Under the pieces are notes generated by a model, which worked only from the letters and a program-made list of their open reading frames with translations, was not told where the DNA came from and ran no database searches. 64,000 nt of DNA. Origin: Pseudomonas cuatrocienegasensis. GTDB lineage: Bacteria > Pseudomonadota > Gammaproteobacteria > Pseudomonadales > Pseudomonadaceae. Of the stretch, positions 53,905 through 62,757 are shown piece after piece; position 1 is the first letter of the stretch; the number at the start of each line of letters is the position of its first letter. The stretch is from assembly GCF_900110925.1 (NCBI RefSeq), contig NZ_FOFP01000010.1, positions 1 through 64,000 on the forward strand. Reading direction: 5' to 3'. The position numbers and the translations under genes were made by a program.

Positions 53905-53977
53905 CGCGTTAAAACGGCTATGCTTGGGAAAACCGCCCCACCAGGCTGTCTTCCACGCGTACAGGTAAGCCCCAGCC

Positions 53978-54988
53978 GTGATCCCACTAGTGGTCTGTGA
54001 CGACTCCAACATGGCGCGCAAGCAGTTGATCCGCGCCCTGCCAGCGGAATGGCAGGTGACCATTACCCAGGCCACCAATGGCCAGGAAGCCCTCGCCGCG
54101 CTGCGCCAAGGCCTCGGTCAGGTCATGCTGCTGGACCTGACCATGCCGGTGCTGGATGGCTACGAAACCCTCGCCGCCATGCGCGCCGAAGGCCTGGCCT
54201 GCAAGGTCGTGGTGGTCTCCGGTGACGTGCAGGATGAAGCCGTACGCCGGGTCAAGGAGCTCGGCGCCCTGGCCTTTATCAAGAAGCCCGCCGACCCCGA
54301 AATCCTGCGCAGCACCCTGCTCGAACTCGGCCTCTTCGACCCCAAGGCCGCGCCGACCACACCCGCCACCCCGGCCCAGAGCAGCGTACTGGACGATCTG
54401 AAGGTCAACTTCCGCGATGCCCTGCGCGAGGTCACCAACGTCGCCATGGGCCGCGCCGCTGCCTTGCTGGCCAAAGTGCTTGGCGTCTTCGTGCAGTTGC
54501 CGGTGCCCCAGGTGAATATCTTCGAGGTCAGTGAGCTGCACATGACCCTGACCGACGCCATGCGCGGCGAGCGCATGAGCGCGGTGTGCCAGGGCTTTAT
54601 CGGCGATGGCATCGCTGGCGAAGCGCTGCTGCTGTTCCATGACTCGGAAGTCGCCGACATGGCGAAACTGCTGGGCTGGCAGCCCAAAGACGACAACGAG
54701 ACCTCGGAAATGCTGCTGGACATGTCCAGCATCATCACTGGCGCCTGCCTGGCCGGCATCGCCGAACAGATCGACGTGCGCTTCTCCCAGGGCCACCCGC
54801 AGTTGCTCGGCCAACACGCCTCCATCGAACGGCTGATCCACCTCAACCAGCGGCGCTGGCGCAAAACCCTGGCCATCGAGGTGAGCTATAGCCTGGAAGC
54901 CCACAGCATTCACTTCGACCTGTTGCTGCTGTTTACCGAAGACTCGATCAAGCGCCTGACCCACAAACTCAACTACCTGATGGGGTAG
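53978..54988 (+). CDS. Response regulator with CheC-like domain
   Basis: The 336-residue protein has a CheY receiver domain (residues 1-118): phospho-acceptor Asp in VMLLDLTMPVLDGYE near 53, and VVVSGDVQDEA and FIKKPADPEI supply the conserved Thr/Ser and Lys. The second half (residues 130-336) resembles the CheC/CheX phosphatase fold (EVTNVAMGRAAALLAKVLGV, ETSEMLLDMSSIITGACLAG with the E-x2-N-like helix). It could dephosphorylate CheY-type proteins. GTG start. Its TAG stop codon is the start of element B, and a PAS protein gene follows. Confidence 0.82.
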   Translation: MIPLVVCDDSNMARKQLIRALPAEWQVTITQATNGQEALAALRQGLGQVMLLDLTMPVLDGYETLAAMRAEGLACKVVVVSGDVQDEAVRRVKELGALAFIKKPADPEILRSTLLELGLFDPKAAPTTPATPAQSSVLDDLKVNFRDALREVTNVAMGRAAALLAKVLGVFVQLPVPQVNIFEVSELHMTLTDAMRGERMSAVCQGFIGDGIAGEALLLFHDSEVADMAKLLGWQPKDDNETSEMLLDMSSIITGACLAGIAEQIDVRFSQGHPQLLGQHASIERLIHLNQRRWRKTLAIEVSYSLEAHSIHFDLLLLFTEDSIKRLTHKLNYLMG

Positions 54989-55253
54989 GGTCTGCTCCCG
55001 TTTCGTTCGCGGATCGCGTTGCCGCGAGAAATGGCCCCCGGTTAGGCGTAGGATGCAGGTAATGGTCGCCCCCTTGCCAAGTCCTGCAACGACAGCGGGG
55101 GCCATTTCCCGCGCAACCCGCAGGGCCGGGCCTGTTTTTGTGCGATGCTGTGTTTCTCGACACTCATTTGGAACACCAAACTTCGCGTCTCGCGCCTTGC
55201 CTCGCACAAAAACAGGCTCCGGCGCGACCGCTAACGAAACGGGAGCAGACCCT
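54987..55253 (-). repeat. Three-stem structured repeat (element B)
   Basis: A 267-bp element, inverted relative to element A. Outer stem: AGGGTCTGCTCCCGTTTCGT (54987-55006) with its perfect complement (55234-55253). Middle stem: GCCTGTTTTTGTGCG (55130-55144) with CGCACAAAAACAGGC (55203-55217). Third stem: GCGAGAAATGGCCCCCG (55024-55040) with CGGGGGCCATTTCCCGC (55096-55112). The loops match element A; the stems do not but pair. It fills the gap between the CheC-type and PAS genes. Confidence 0.87.
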
Positions 55254-55258
55254 CAGCC

Positions 55259-55714
55259 ATGCCCGCCCAGATCGATATCCAAGAGGTCCACTGGTTGCTC
55301 GACATCGTGCAGTGCATCGATGTGGGCGTGATCGTGCTCAACCGCCAATACCAGGTGGAGGTGTGGAACAGCTTTATGGAAAACCACTCCGGCATGGGCC
55401 CGGACGAAGTGCACGGCAAGACGCTGTTCAGCCTGTTCAATGAAATCGACGAGGCCTGGCTGCGGCGCAAGGTCGACACCGTGGTGGCGCTGGGCACCCG
55501 GGCCTTCAGCCTGTGGGAGCAGCACCCGTACCTGATGCACTTCAAGAACTACCAACCGATCACCGGCCAGGAAGACTTCATGTACCAGAACGTCACCCTG
55601 CTGCCGCTGGGCGGCGCCACCGGTGCGGTGGAGCATATCTGCGTGGTGATCTATGACATGACCGCCGCCGCCACCCACAAAAAGCAGCTGCAAGCGGCCC
55701 AGGCAAACCATTAA
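55259..55714 (+). CDS. Single PAS-domain protein
   Basis: The 151-residue soluble protein consists of a PAS domain (residues 10-140): QCIDVGVIVLNRQYQVEVWN, VHGKTLFSLFNEIDEAWLR, EDFMYQNVTLLPLGGATGA. It has no output domain and starts 6 bp after element B, with only GGGAGCAG of the repeat to serve as ribosome site. It is probably a partner of the upstream CheY-CheC protein. Confidence 0.78.
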   Translation: MPAQIDIQEVHWLLDIVQCIDVGVIVLNRQYQVEVWNSFMENHSGMGPDEVHGKTLFSLFNEIDEAWLRRKVDTVVALGTRAFSLWEQHPYLMHFKNYQPITGQEDFMYQNVTLLPLGGATGAVEHICVVIYDMTAAATHKKQLQAAQANH

Positions 55715-55754
55715 CCCAGCAGCCTGCTCGAACCCCCAAGGCAGGAGCCAGCCG

Positions 55755-56117
55755 ATGTTGCAAAGTGTTGAACTGAAAACCTTCGTACCGGCCCGCGACT
55801 TTGCCTTGAGCCAGGCGTTCTACCAAGCGCTGGGTTTCAAACCGGGTTGGGTTGGCGAGGACCTGGCCTATTTCAGCCATGGCGACCACTGCGCCTTTCT
55901 GCTGCAGAACTTTTACGTCAAGGAGCAGGCAGACAACTTCGTCATGCACCTGCTGGTGGAGCACGTCGATGCCTGGTGGCAGAAGGTGCTGGACGAGCAA
56001 CTCAGCGAACGCTTCGAGGTACGCCTGGTGCCACCCCAGGACCAGCCCTGGGGCATGCGCGATTTCGTGATCTTTGATCCCAGCGGCGTGCTCTGGCGGA
56101 TTGGCCAGAATATCTAG
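55755..56117 (+). CDS. VOC-family (glyoxalase/bleomycin resistance) protein
   Basis: The 120-residue protein has one VOC fold (LKTFVPARDFALSQAFYQAL, FKPGWVGEDLAYFSHGDHCA, FVMHLLVEHVDAWWQKVLDE, FVIFDPSGVLWRIGQNI). The usual metal ligands are partly replaced, so a binding rather than catalytic role is possible. AAGGCAGGAGCC precedes the ATG. Confidence 0.78.
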   Translation: MLQSVELKTFVPARDFALSQAFYQALGFKPGWVGEDLAYFSHGDHCAFLLQNFYVKEQADNFVMHLLVEHVDAWWQKVLDEQLSERFEVRLVPPQDQPWGMRDFVIFDPSGVLWRIGQNI

Positions 56118-56135
56118 CCGGTAGCTTGGCAGCAC

Positions 56136-56248
56136 GTAGGGTGCGCCATGCGCACCGCCAAATCATGTGGCACAAACGGCGGTGCGCACGGCGCACCCTA
56201 CAGTTTGTGACTCAGCTCAGGGCGCAGGGTGCGCCGTGCGCACCACCC
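56136..56248. repeat. GTAGGGTGCGCC inverted repeat and partial copy
   Basis: GTAGGGTGCGCCATGCGCACC and a complement ending GGCGCACCCTAC at 56201 form a long hairpin; a partial copy (CAGGGTGCGCCGTGCGCACC) lies at 56226-56245. Confidence 0.7.
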
Positions 56249-56287
56249 CATCAGGCGACACACACAGGCACGCCATAACGGTCCGAC

Positions 56288-57616
56288 CTACTTCTTGCCC
56301 TTGGGCTTGCCGCCAAAGCTCGGCACCTTGCGCACCGCTTTGACGGAGGGCGCGGCTGGTTCATCGGCTTCCATCCAGCGCCCCAGGCTGCCGCCCTTGC
56401 CGCCGCCAACCACTTTCGGCTTCTTCGCCTTCTTCGGTTTTTTCACCACCTGGCCGCCGGGCAGGGTCTGGGGTACGCGGTGGTCGGGGATAAAGTCCGC
56501 CTCGTCGATGCGCTGCAGCACTTGCTGGGTCAGGGTTTCGATGGCCGAGAGCAGTTGCACTTCGTCAGCGCAGACTAGTGATACGGCCTGGCCCGTGGTG
56601 CCGGCCCGCCCGGTGCGGCCGATGCGGTGCACATAGTCTTCGGCAACGATGGGCAGGTCGAAGTTGACCACCAGCGGCATATCGTCGATGTCCAGGCCTC
56701 GGGCCGCCACGTCGGTGGCCACCAGTACCTTGACCTCGCCATCCTTGAAGCGCTGCAGGGCGCGCTGGCGGGTGGCCTGGGGCTTGTCGCCGTGGATCGA
56801 GTCGGCGCTGATGCCATGGCGTTGCAGCTCGGCTTCCAGCTCATCGACACCCTTGCGGGTTTTCACGAAGACCAGGGCCTGGCTCCAGCGCTTGTTCTGG
56901 TAGAGGTGCAGGAACAGCTCGCTCTTGCGCTTCTTGTCCACCGGCACCAGCCATTGCTTGACCGATTTGGCAGCGGCGTTACGCGGGCTGACCTCGATGC
57001 TCAGCGGGTCTTTGAGCATCTCGCCGGCCATGCTGCGAATGGCTTCGGAGAAAGTCGCGGAGAACAGTAAGGTCTGGCGCTGTTTGGGCAGGGCACGGAA
57101 CACGCTCTGCAACTCGTTGGCAAAGCCCAGGTCGAGCATGCGGTCGGCTTCATCGAGCACCAGGGTCTGCACCTGGTTGAACTTGACCGCGTTCTGCCGG
57201 TACAGGTCGAGCAAGCGACCAGGGGTGGCCACCAGCACATCGAGGCCTTTGCGCAGCTTCATCATCTGCGGATTGATGCTGACCCCGCCGTACACCGCAT
57301 AGGTGCGCAGCGGCAGGTGCTGGCCGTAGGTGACAAAGCTCTGGTGAACCTGCTCAGCCAGCTCGCGGGTCGGCACCAGCACCAGGGCGCGTACCGAGTT
57401 GCTGGCAACCACAGGGCCTTCCATCATCAGGCGCTGCAACACGGGTAACGCAAAACCAGCGGTCTTGCCGGTGCCGGTCTGCGCCGCCGCCATCAGGTCG
57501 CGGCCGTTGAGCACGGCAGGGATGGCCTGGGCCTGGACGGGTGTGGGGGTCTGGTAGTCGAGGCCATCGAGGCAGCGCAGCAGCGGCTCGATCAGGCCGA
57601 GGGAAGCAAAGGTCAT
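56288..57616 (-). CDS. rhlE: DEAD-box RNA helicase, RhlE-like
   Basis: The 442-residue helicase unwinds RNA in ribosome assembly or degradation. Motifs in order: Q motif (FASLGLIEPLLRCLDGLDYQ), AAQTGTGKT (Walker A), PTRELAEQV, ATPGRLLDL, VLDEADRML (DEAD), LLFSATFSEAIR (SAT), RGLDIDDM, HRIGRTGRAG. The C-terminal 50 residues are basic and glycine-rich (KKPKKAKKPKVVGGGKGGSL). RhlE-type C-tail. The start at 57616 is set by the family MTFASLGL. Confidence 0.88.
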   Translation of the reverse strand: MTFASLGLIEPLLRCLDGLDYQTPTPVQAQAIPAVLNGRDLMAAAQTGTGKTAGFALPVLQRLMMEGPVVASNSVRALVLVPTRELAEQVHQSFVTYGQHLPLRTYAVYGGVSINPQMMKLRKGLDVLVATPGRLLDLYRQNAVKFNQVQTLVLDEADRMLDLGFANELQSVFRALPKQRQTLLFSATFSEAIRSMAGEMLKDPLSIEVSPRNAAAKSVKQWLVPVDKKRKSELFLHLYQNKRWSQALVFVKTRKGVDELEAELQRHGISADSIHGDKPQATRQRALQRFKDGEVKVLVATDVAARGLDIDDMPLVVNFDLPIVAEDYVHRIGRTGRAGTTGQAVSLVCADEVQLLSAIETLTQQVLQRIDEADFIPDHRVPQTLPGGQVVKKPKKAKKPKVVGGGKGGSLGRWMEADEPAAPSVKAVRKVPSFGGKPKGKK

Positions 57617-57697
57617 AGGGGTAACCGGTAGACGCGGGGGACAATGGCGCACAGTTTATCCTGCCTGAGGCGCCACGGCCCGGTCTTGTATGCCCCT

Positions 57698-57757
57698 AGG
57701 ATCTTTTGACGTTTCTTCGCCGGCCACGTTGCCGCGAACGAAACATCAACAGCGCCT
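57698..57757. repeat. Short degenerate outer-stem repeat (element E)
   Basis: AGGATCTTTTGACGTTTC and GAAACATCAACAGCGCCT are the diverged arms of the 16060 family. The right arm overlaps the TCA (stop) of the minus-strand gene starting at 57933. Confidence 0.7.
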
Positions 57758-57933
57758 CAGCGCTTGGCCTGCTCCAGTGGCTCGAGTTCTTTCCACAACG
57801 CCTGGGCCTCTTCGGTGAGGGTGGCATAGCCGCGGATATCACCGTTGCGCTGGGCCTGCATGGCCGCTTCGAGCTTGGCGCTGTACTGCTCACGCAGGCG
57901 CTTGACCGGGTCACGTTTGAACAGACCGAACAT
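57757..57933 (-). CDS. Small DUF6435-like protein
   Basis: The 58-residue protein starts MFGLFKRDPVKRLREQYSAK and is charged and helical (KLEAAMQAQRNGDIRGYATL, EEAQALWKELEPLEQAKR). It matches the small pseudomonad proteins called DUF6435 from memory. Its stop codon TGA overlaps repeat E. Confidence 0.72.
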   Translation of the reverse strand: MFGLFKRDPVKRLREQYSAKLEAAMQAQRNGDIRGYATLTEEAQALWKELEPLEQAKR

Positions 57934-58029
57934 GCTGTATTGCCTCGATAAAACGGGTTGCCGATCAACCCGACACCTGCAGCTTAAACCCGCCAGGGGC
58001 ATAAGGCCGGCGGGTACTGTGACAAGGTG

Positions 58030-58641
58030 CTACGCGCCGCGCCAGCGCTGCAGGGTCTGGCCAATCTTTGCCGCGGGCACTTTCTGCAGGTCGCAGAACA
58101 GCCGGTGGGACACCTCGGCCAGGCCGTGGCGTTCACGCAGTAGCGCGGCCATAAAGCAGGTCAGGTTCGCCGCCATTTCCGCATCGGCAAGGGCACGGTG
58201 GGCCTTGCCGGTGGACGGCAGTTGCGCCCAGCGGTTGAGCACACCGAGTTTGTGGCTCGGCGCCATGGGCAGCAGACGACGCGATAGCAGCAGCGAGCAG
58301 GCGAATGGCTGCACACGCTGGCGGCCCACCCGTGCCAGCTCGGCGTCCCAGAACTTCTGGTCGAACGCGGCGTTGTGCGCCAGCAGCGGCAGGTCGCCGA
58401 CAAAGTCCGCAACCTCGTGCATCACCTGGGCGGCCGGCGGCGCATCACGCAGCATGGCGTTGCTGATGCCGGTCAGTTGTTCGATAAACGGCGGCACCCA
58501 GGCGCCGCTGTTCATCAGGCTCTGGTAGCGCGCAACGATCTGGCCCTGTTCGATGATTGCCACGCCGATTTCCGTGGCGCGGGCGTCCTGGGCCGGCGAC
58601 ATGCCGGTGGTTTCAAAGTCGATAACAGCGATGGGGCGCAT
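58030..58641 (-). CDS. DEDDh 3'-5' exonuclease (DnaQ-like)
   Basis: The 203-residue protein has the exonuclease motifs: IDFETTG (motif I Asp, Glu near residue 8), LPLLAHNAAFDQKFW (motif II near 100), and GKAHRALADAEMAA (motif III HxxxxD near 155). It resembles a stand-alone proofreading-like or RNase T-type enzyme. Only 7 bp lie between this and the NYN gene upstream, so they are co-transcribed. Confidence 0.82.
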   Translation of the reverse strand: MRPIAVIDFETTGMSPAQDARATEIGVAIIEQGQIVARYQSLMNSGAWVPPFIEQLTGISNAMLRDAPPAAQVMHEVADFVGDLPLLAHNAAFDQKFWDAELARVGRQRVQPFACSLLLSRRLLPMAPSHKLGVLNRWAQLPSTGKAHRALADAEMAANLTCFMAALLRERHGLAEVSHRLFCDLQKVPAAKIGQTLQRWRGA

Positions 58642-58648
58642 GCAGGTC

Positions 58649-59173
58649 TCAGTGTTTGAGCAAGAGCGTGCCTTCGATCGGCACATAACGGCTGGCGGCG
58701 CGCACCAGCGATTGTGCGGTCAGGCCCGGCACGCCGTAGGCCACTGCCTCGACACCATGGCTGGCGCGCACCTTGTCCAGCAGCATGTCGAAGTCGCCAT
58801 CACCGGAGGCCAGCACGATCTGATCGACCCGCGGCGCGGCGTCCATGATGTCGATGGTAATGCCCACGTCCCAGTCGCCTTTGGCCGAGCCGTCGCTGCG
58901 CTGGATAAACGGCTTGAGCTTCACCGTGAAACCCAGGTTGCGCAGGATCTGCTGGAACTGCTGCTGCTTGGGGTCGCCCCGGTCGATGGCATAGGCGTAG
59001 GCCTCGACAATCTGCCCGTGCTGGCTGATATCGGCCCAGAGCGCGGCGTAATCGAAGTGGCAGCCATAGGCCTGGCGTACCGTGTAGTAGAGGTTTTGTA
59101 CGTCGGCGAATACCGCGATCGTCTTCAACGGGCCATCCTCGTCAGCCCGCAACGGGCCGCTGGGGCTCGCCAT
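58649..59173 (-). CDS. NYN-domain (LabA/DUF88) protein
   Basis: The 174-residue protein has the NYN nuclease fold: IAVFADVQNLYYTVRQ (Asp near residue 22), GDWDVGITIDIMDAAP (Asp pair near 99) and VLASGDGDFDMLLDKVRAS (Asp pair near 118). Such proteins are PIN-like RNases. It is the first gene of a pair with the exonuclease. The start MASPSGPLRADEDG at 59173 is the first near GGAG. Confidence 0.8.
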   Translation of the reverse strand: MASPSGPLRADEDGPLKTIAVFADVQNLYYTVRQAYGCHFDYAALWADISQHGQIVEAYAYAIDRGDPKQQQFQQILRNLGFTVKLKPFIQRSDGSAKGDWDVGITIDIMDAAPRVDQIVLASGDGDFDMLLDKVRASHGVEAVAYGVPGLTAQSLVRAASRYVPIEGTLLLKH

Positions 59174-59280
59174 CAGGCATGGGCAAAGGAGCGCAGTATG
59201 CCAGACCTGCGCCGCCACGCGCGGGCGTAGGTGCCAGGGTCTGCTAAAGTGTCAGGCCAATCCCTGTTTATGCCCTTGCC

Positions 59281-59946
59281 ATGAATGCACTCGATGCCCT
59301 ACGCGACGCCTGCTACTTCTTCAGTCACAACCTGGCAGCCATCGCGCGCCTGTGCCTACCGCTGATTCTGCTCGAATCCGTGGTTCAGCAAGTGTTCGGT
59401 GGGCAGGTCGACACGGGCTCGGCAGCCCTGGCCAGCGTGATGATCGGGCTGCTGTTCTACCCGCTGTACAGCGGCGCGCTGATTCTGTTTCTCGCAGCAC
59501 GCAGCCAGGGCGACACGCCCAGCAACCGTGACGTACTGGCCCACAGCCTGCGCCTGTGGCCGGCCTATGCCCTGCTGGCGAGTGTGAGCACCCTGGCGAT
59601 CATGCTCGGCGCCTCGCTGTTCGTGCTGCCGGGGCTGTGGCTGATGATCAAGCTGTCGTTCGGCGAGTTCCTGTTGGTGCTGCGCGGCCTGCCCCCACTG
59701 AGCGCATTGCGCGCCAGCTTCGACATGACCACGGGGTACTTCTGGCCCATCCTGCTCTGCGTGCTGGCGGTGATGGTGCCGGTCTGGACCCTGGAGGTCT
59801 GGCTTTTTCCCACCCCGGAAAACCAGCCAGACGCCCTGCTCAGTGTGCTCATCAGCACCCTGGGCGGCTTCCTGCAGTTGTTCACCTGCGTGGTGCTGTT
59901 CCGCCTGTTTATGCTGCGCGAGAACCTGCCAACGCCAGCGGAATGA
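59281..59946 (+). CDS. YciC/UPF0259-like membrane protein
   Basis: The 221-residue protein has about six TM segments and begins MNALDALRDACYFFSHNLAA. LFYPLYSGALILFLAARSQG and LVLRGLPPLSALRASFDMTT are typical of the YciC family, which has no known function. It is convergent with speA across a perfect hairpin. Confidence 0.75.
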   Translation: MNALDALRDACYFFSHNLAAIARLCLPLILLESVVQQVFGGQVDTGSAALASVMIGLLFYPLYSGALILFLAARSQGDTPSNRDVLAHSLRLWPAYALLASVSTLAIMLGASLFVLPGLWLMIKLSFGEFLLVLRGLPPLSALRASFDMTTGYFWPILLCVLAVMVPVWTLEVWLFPTPENQPDALLSVLISTLGGFLQLFTCVVLFRLFMLRENLPTPAE

Positions 59947-59950
59947 CCTG

Positions 59951-59975
59951 GCGAACGGCCCCTGGGGCCGTTCGC
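59951..59975. terminator. Perfect hairpin between convergent genes
   Basis: GCGAACGGCCCC, T, GGGGCCGTTCGC is a 12-bp perfect stem with a 1-base centre. It lies between the stops of the YciC-like gene and speA; no T tract. Confidence 0.6.
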
Positions 59976-59983
59976 AGGGCGCC

Positions 59984-61897
59984 TCAGGACGACAGGTAGG
60001 ACGAACGGGTCAGGCCCAGGCGCAGGGCATCGAGGTACTGGGTGCGTTCGCGTGGGCTGATCTTGGCGCTGGCCACCTTGTCGCGGTAGTGGGTCATCAA
60101 CTCCTCGGGCGACAGGTGCACGTAGCGCAGCATGTCCTCGATGGTGTCGTGGGTCTCGATACCGGCGTGGTACACGCTGCCATCAGTCTTCTGGTAGATG
60201 TTCACCGAATCGGTGTCGCCGAACAGGTTGTGCATGTCACCGAGAATTTCCTGGTAGGCACCGACCAGGAAGATCCCCAGCAGGTAGTCCTCACCCTCGC
60301 GCACTTCGTGCACCGGCAGGCTGGTCTCGATGCTCTGCTCATCGACGTACTGGCGGATCTTGCCGTCGGAGTCGCAGGTCAGGTCCTGCAGTACGGCGCG
60401 GCGCAGCGGCTCTTCGTCGAGGCGATTGAGCGGCAGAATCGGCAACACCTGGCCGATGGCCCAGGTGTCCGGCAGGCTCTGGAACACCGAGAAGTTGCAG
60501 ATGTACTTGTCGGCGAGCTTGTCATTGAGCTCATCGAGCACCTGGCGGTGCGAACGCTGCCGCGCCTTGAGCGAGTTGTGCAGGCGTCGGCAAACGGCGA
60601 AGTAGCATTGCTCGGCCAGGGCCTTGTCAGTCAGGCTGAGCTTGCCTTCGGCGTACTGCGCAGCCACGTCGCTCATGTAGTGCGTCGCGCGCCAGTAGGT
60701 CTCGGTGACCATTTCCAGGTCAGTCGGGCCGAGCAGTTCAACCAGGTAACGTACGGTCTCCGGCAGGCCGGTGACGTCCTCGATGGTCGGGATGACGTCG
60801 TTGTGTTTTTCCACGTCAGTGACCTGCACCACCAGCATGGCGTGGTGCGCGGTCAGCGAGCGGCCGCTCTCCGAGAAGATGTGCGGATGGGGCAGCGCCT
60901 GGGCATCGCAGAACTCCTTGAGCATGCCGACCACTACACCGGCGTAGTCGTCCATGTCGTAGTTGATCGAGCTGGCATTACGCGAATGGGTGCCGTCGTA
61001 ATCCACACCCAGACCGCCGCCCACATCGATATGGTCGACCGGCAGGCCGAGGCCGCGCAGCTCGCCGTAATAACGAATGGCTTCCTTGAAGCCGTGCTGG
61101 TAGTCGGCCAGGTTGGCGATCTGCGACCCCATGTGGAAGTGCAGCAGGCGGATGCCCTGATCCAGACCGGCCTCGCGGAAGCGCTCGACCACCGACAGCA
61201 GTTGCGCCGCCGACAGGCCGAACTTGGACTTCTCGCCGCCGGTGTCGGCCCACTTGCTCGAGGCAAGGGACGACAGGCGCACGCGCAGGCCGATCTGCGG
61301 GGCGACCTTGAGTTCGGCCGCCTCCTCGATCACCAACTGCACTTCGGATTCTTTCTCGATGACGATAAATACGTTGTGGCCGAGCTTCTGGCCCATCAGC
61401 GCCAGGCGGATGAACTCGCGGTCCTTGTAGCCGTTGCAGACGATGGTGCCGCCCTTCGGCGCCAGCGCCAGCACCGCCATCAGCTCAGGCTTGGAGCCAG
61501 CCTCCAGGCCGATGGACACGTCCTGGGTGGCGATGATGTTTTCCACCACCGCTTCCTGCTGGTTGACCTTGATCGGGTACAGCGCGGTGTAACGGCTTTC
61601 GTAGCCCAAACGCGCGATATTGGCGTCGAAGGCACCGGTCAGCTGGCGCACGCGGTCCTGAAGAATATCCGGGAAACGCACCAACAGCGGCAGGCTGAGG
61701 CCGCTCTGGCGCAGTTGGTCGACCTGTTCGAAGAGGTCGATCGGCGTGCTCTGCGGGCCGTTGGGACGCACTTCGACACGGCCCTGGTCATTGATCGCGA
61801 AATACCCCGCGCCCCAATGCCGGATGCCATAGACGCTGCGACTGTCCGCGACTGTCCACTGGCTGCCGTCATCTTTGCGTGTGCGTCGTGCAGACAT
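59984..61897 (-). CDS. speA: Arginine decarboxylase (biosynthetic, PLP-dependent)
   Basis: The 637-residue enzyme decarboxylates arginine to agmatine for polyamine synthesis. The N-terminal region has [36 protein letters not shown] (PLP Lys), [53 protein letters not shown] (PLP phosphate loop) and [20 protein letters not shown]. The C-terminal half carries the family insertion. AAGGGAGACTTCG precedes the ATG at 61897. The length is right for SpeA (about 630-660). Confidence 0.92.
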   Translation of the reverse strand: MSARRTRKDDGSQWTVADSRSVYGIRHWGAGYFAINDQGRVEVRPNGPQSTPIDLFEQVDQLRQSGLSLPLLVRFPDILQDRVRQLTGAFDANIARLGYESRYTALYPIKVNQQEAVVENIIATQDVSIGLEAGSKPELMAVLALAPKGGTIVCNGYKDREFIRLALMGQKLGHNVFIVIEKESEVQLVIEEAAELKVAPQIGLRVRLSSLASSKWADTGGEKSKFGLSAAQLLSVVERFREAGLDQGIRLLHFHMGSQIANLADYQHGFKEAIRYYGELRGLGLPVDHIDVGGGLGVDYDGTHSRNASSINYDMDDYAGVVVGMLKEFCDAQALPHPHIFSESGRSLTAHHAMLVVQVTDVEKHNDVIPTIEDVTGLPETVRYLVELLGPTDLEMVTETYWRATHYMSDVAAQYAEGKLSLTDKALAEQCYFAVCRRLHNSLKARQRSHRQVLDELNDKLADKYICNFSVFQSLPDTWAIGQVLPILPLNRLDEEPLRRAVLQDLTCDSDGKIRQYVDEQSIETSLPVHEVREGEDYLLGIFLVGAYQEILGDMHNLFGDTDSVNIYQKTDGSVYHAGIETHDTIEDMLRYVHLSPEELMTHYRDKVASAKISPRERTQYLDALRLGLTRSSYLSS

Positions 61898-61993
61898 CGA
61901 AGTCTCCCTTGGTGGCGATAGCGCCCGGCGAAACCGGACGGGAAAAGAATAAGTCATGCCATAGCTGGCTGTTGATGCAGCAATCGTGCAGGT

Positions 61994-62050
61994 GTAGGAG
62001 CGAATTTATTCGCGATTGTGCCGCGAATTTCGCGAATACATTCGCCCCTA
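61994..62050. repeat. REPIN, GTAGGAGCGAA class
   Basis: GTAGGAGCGAATTTATTCGC and GCGAATACATTCGCCCCTAG face each other with a short spacer, upstream of speA. Confidence 0.75.
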
Positions 62051-62158
62051 GAACGCGCTCAACAGGTAACTCATACATGGCCGAAGAATAGGGTGTGGAA
62101 ATGACAGTTACCCGGCAATTGACTGATCAATGGCCGGGGAAGTTTACAAGGCAGGCCA

Positions 62159-62530
62159 TCAGCCGCCGGATTTCTTGGCCTTGAAGCCGCGTTTACCCAG
62201 CTCGTCGAGCAGCAACTCGACATGATCGCCCTGGATCTCGATAACCCCATCCTTGAGCGAGCCACCGCAGCCGCAGCGTTTTTTCAGGGCGCTGGCGAGA
62301 TCCTTGAGTGGATCTTCAGCCAAGGGCACGCCGCTGACGGTGGTGACTGTCTTGCCGCCGCGACCTTTGGTCTCGCGGCGCACACGGGCAATGCCGTCAC
62401 CTTCAGGGATCAGGGTCTGCTTGCAGATACAGGCATCCACCGGCTGACTGCACTCGGGGCAGTGGCGACCGCTGTCGGTGGAGTACACCAAACCGCTCAG
62501 GGCGGCGAATGACGAAGCTTTCTTGACCAC
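62159..62530 (-). CDS. SUI1/YciH-type translation factor
   Basis: The 123-residue protein has the SUI1 fold: RVRRETKGRGGKTVTTVSGV and KKRCGCGGSLKDGVIEIQGD with the basic IF1-like surface. Two CxxC pairs (HCPECSQPVDACICKQ) precede it. YciH-type proteins act on start-codon selection. I used the GTG at 62530, preceded by GAGGAAAAGCCG. The length then equals the P. aeruginosa PA4840-like protein. Confidence 0.85.
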   Translation of the reverse strand: MVKKASSFAALSGLVYSTDSGRHCPECSQPVDACICKQTLIPEGDGIARVRRETKGRGGKTVTTVSGVPLAEDPLKDLASALKKRCGCGGSLKDGVIEIQGDHVELLLDELGKRGFKAKKSGG

Positions 62531-62757
62531 CGGCTTTTCCTCGTAGGGGTCAGGATAGCGACTGGCCGACCGAAGACGACCGCGAGGCCCCACTCTGGCA
62601 GGGGCGGCGCATCCGAGCGCAGTGGCTCGGGCGGCGCAGTGTACCGGCAAACCCGCGCGCTGCTAAGGGTAAAAATGCGGCAAAAACCCGTGAAAGGGCG
62701 ACGCCGTGCAGGATGCTGAACAGCCTGTAAACGATCCCAGGCCGCTGGCAGGTGAAT

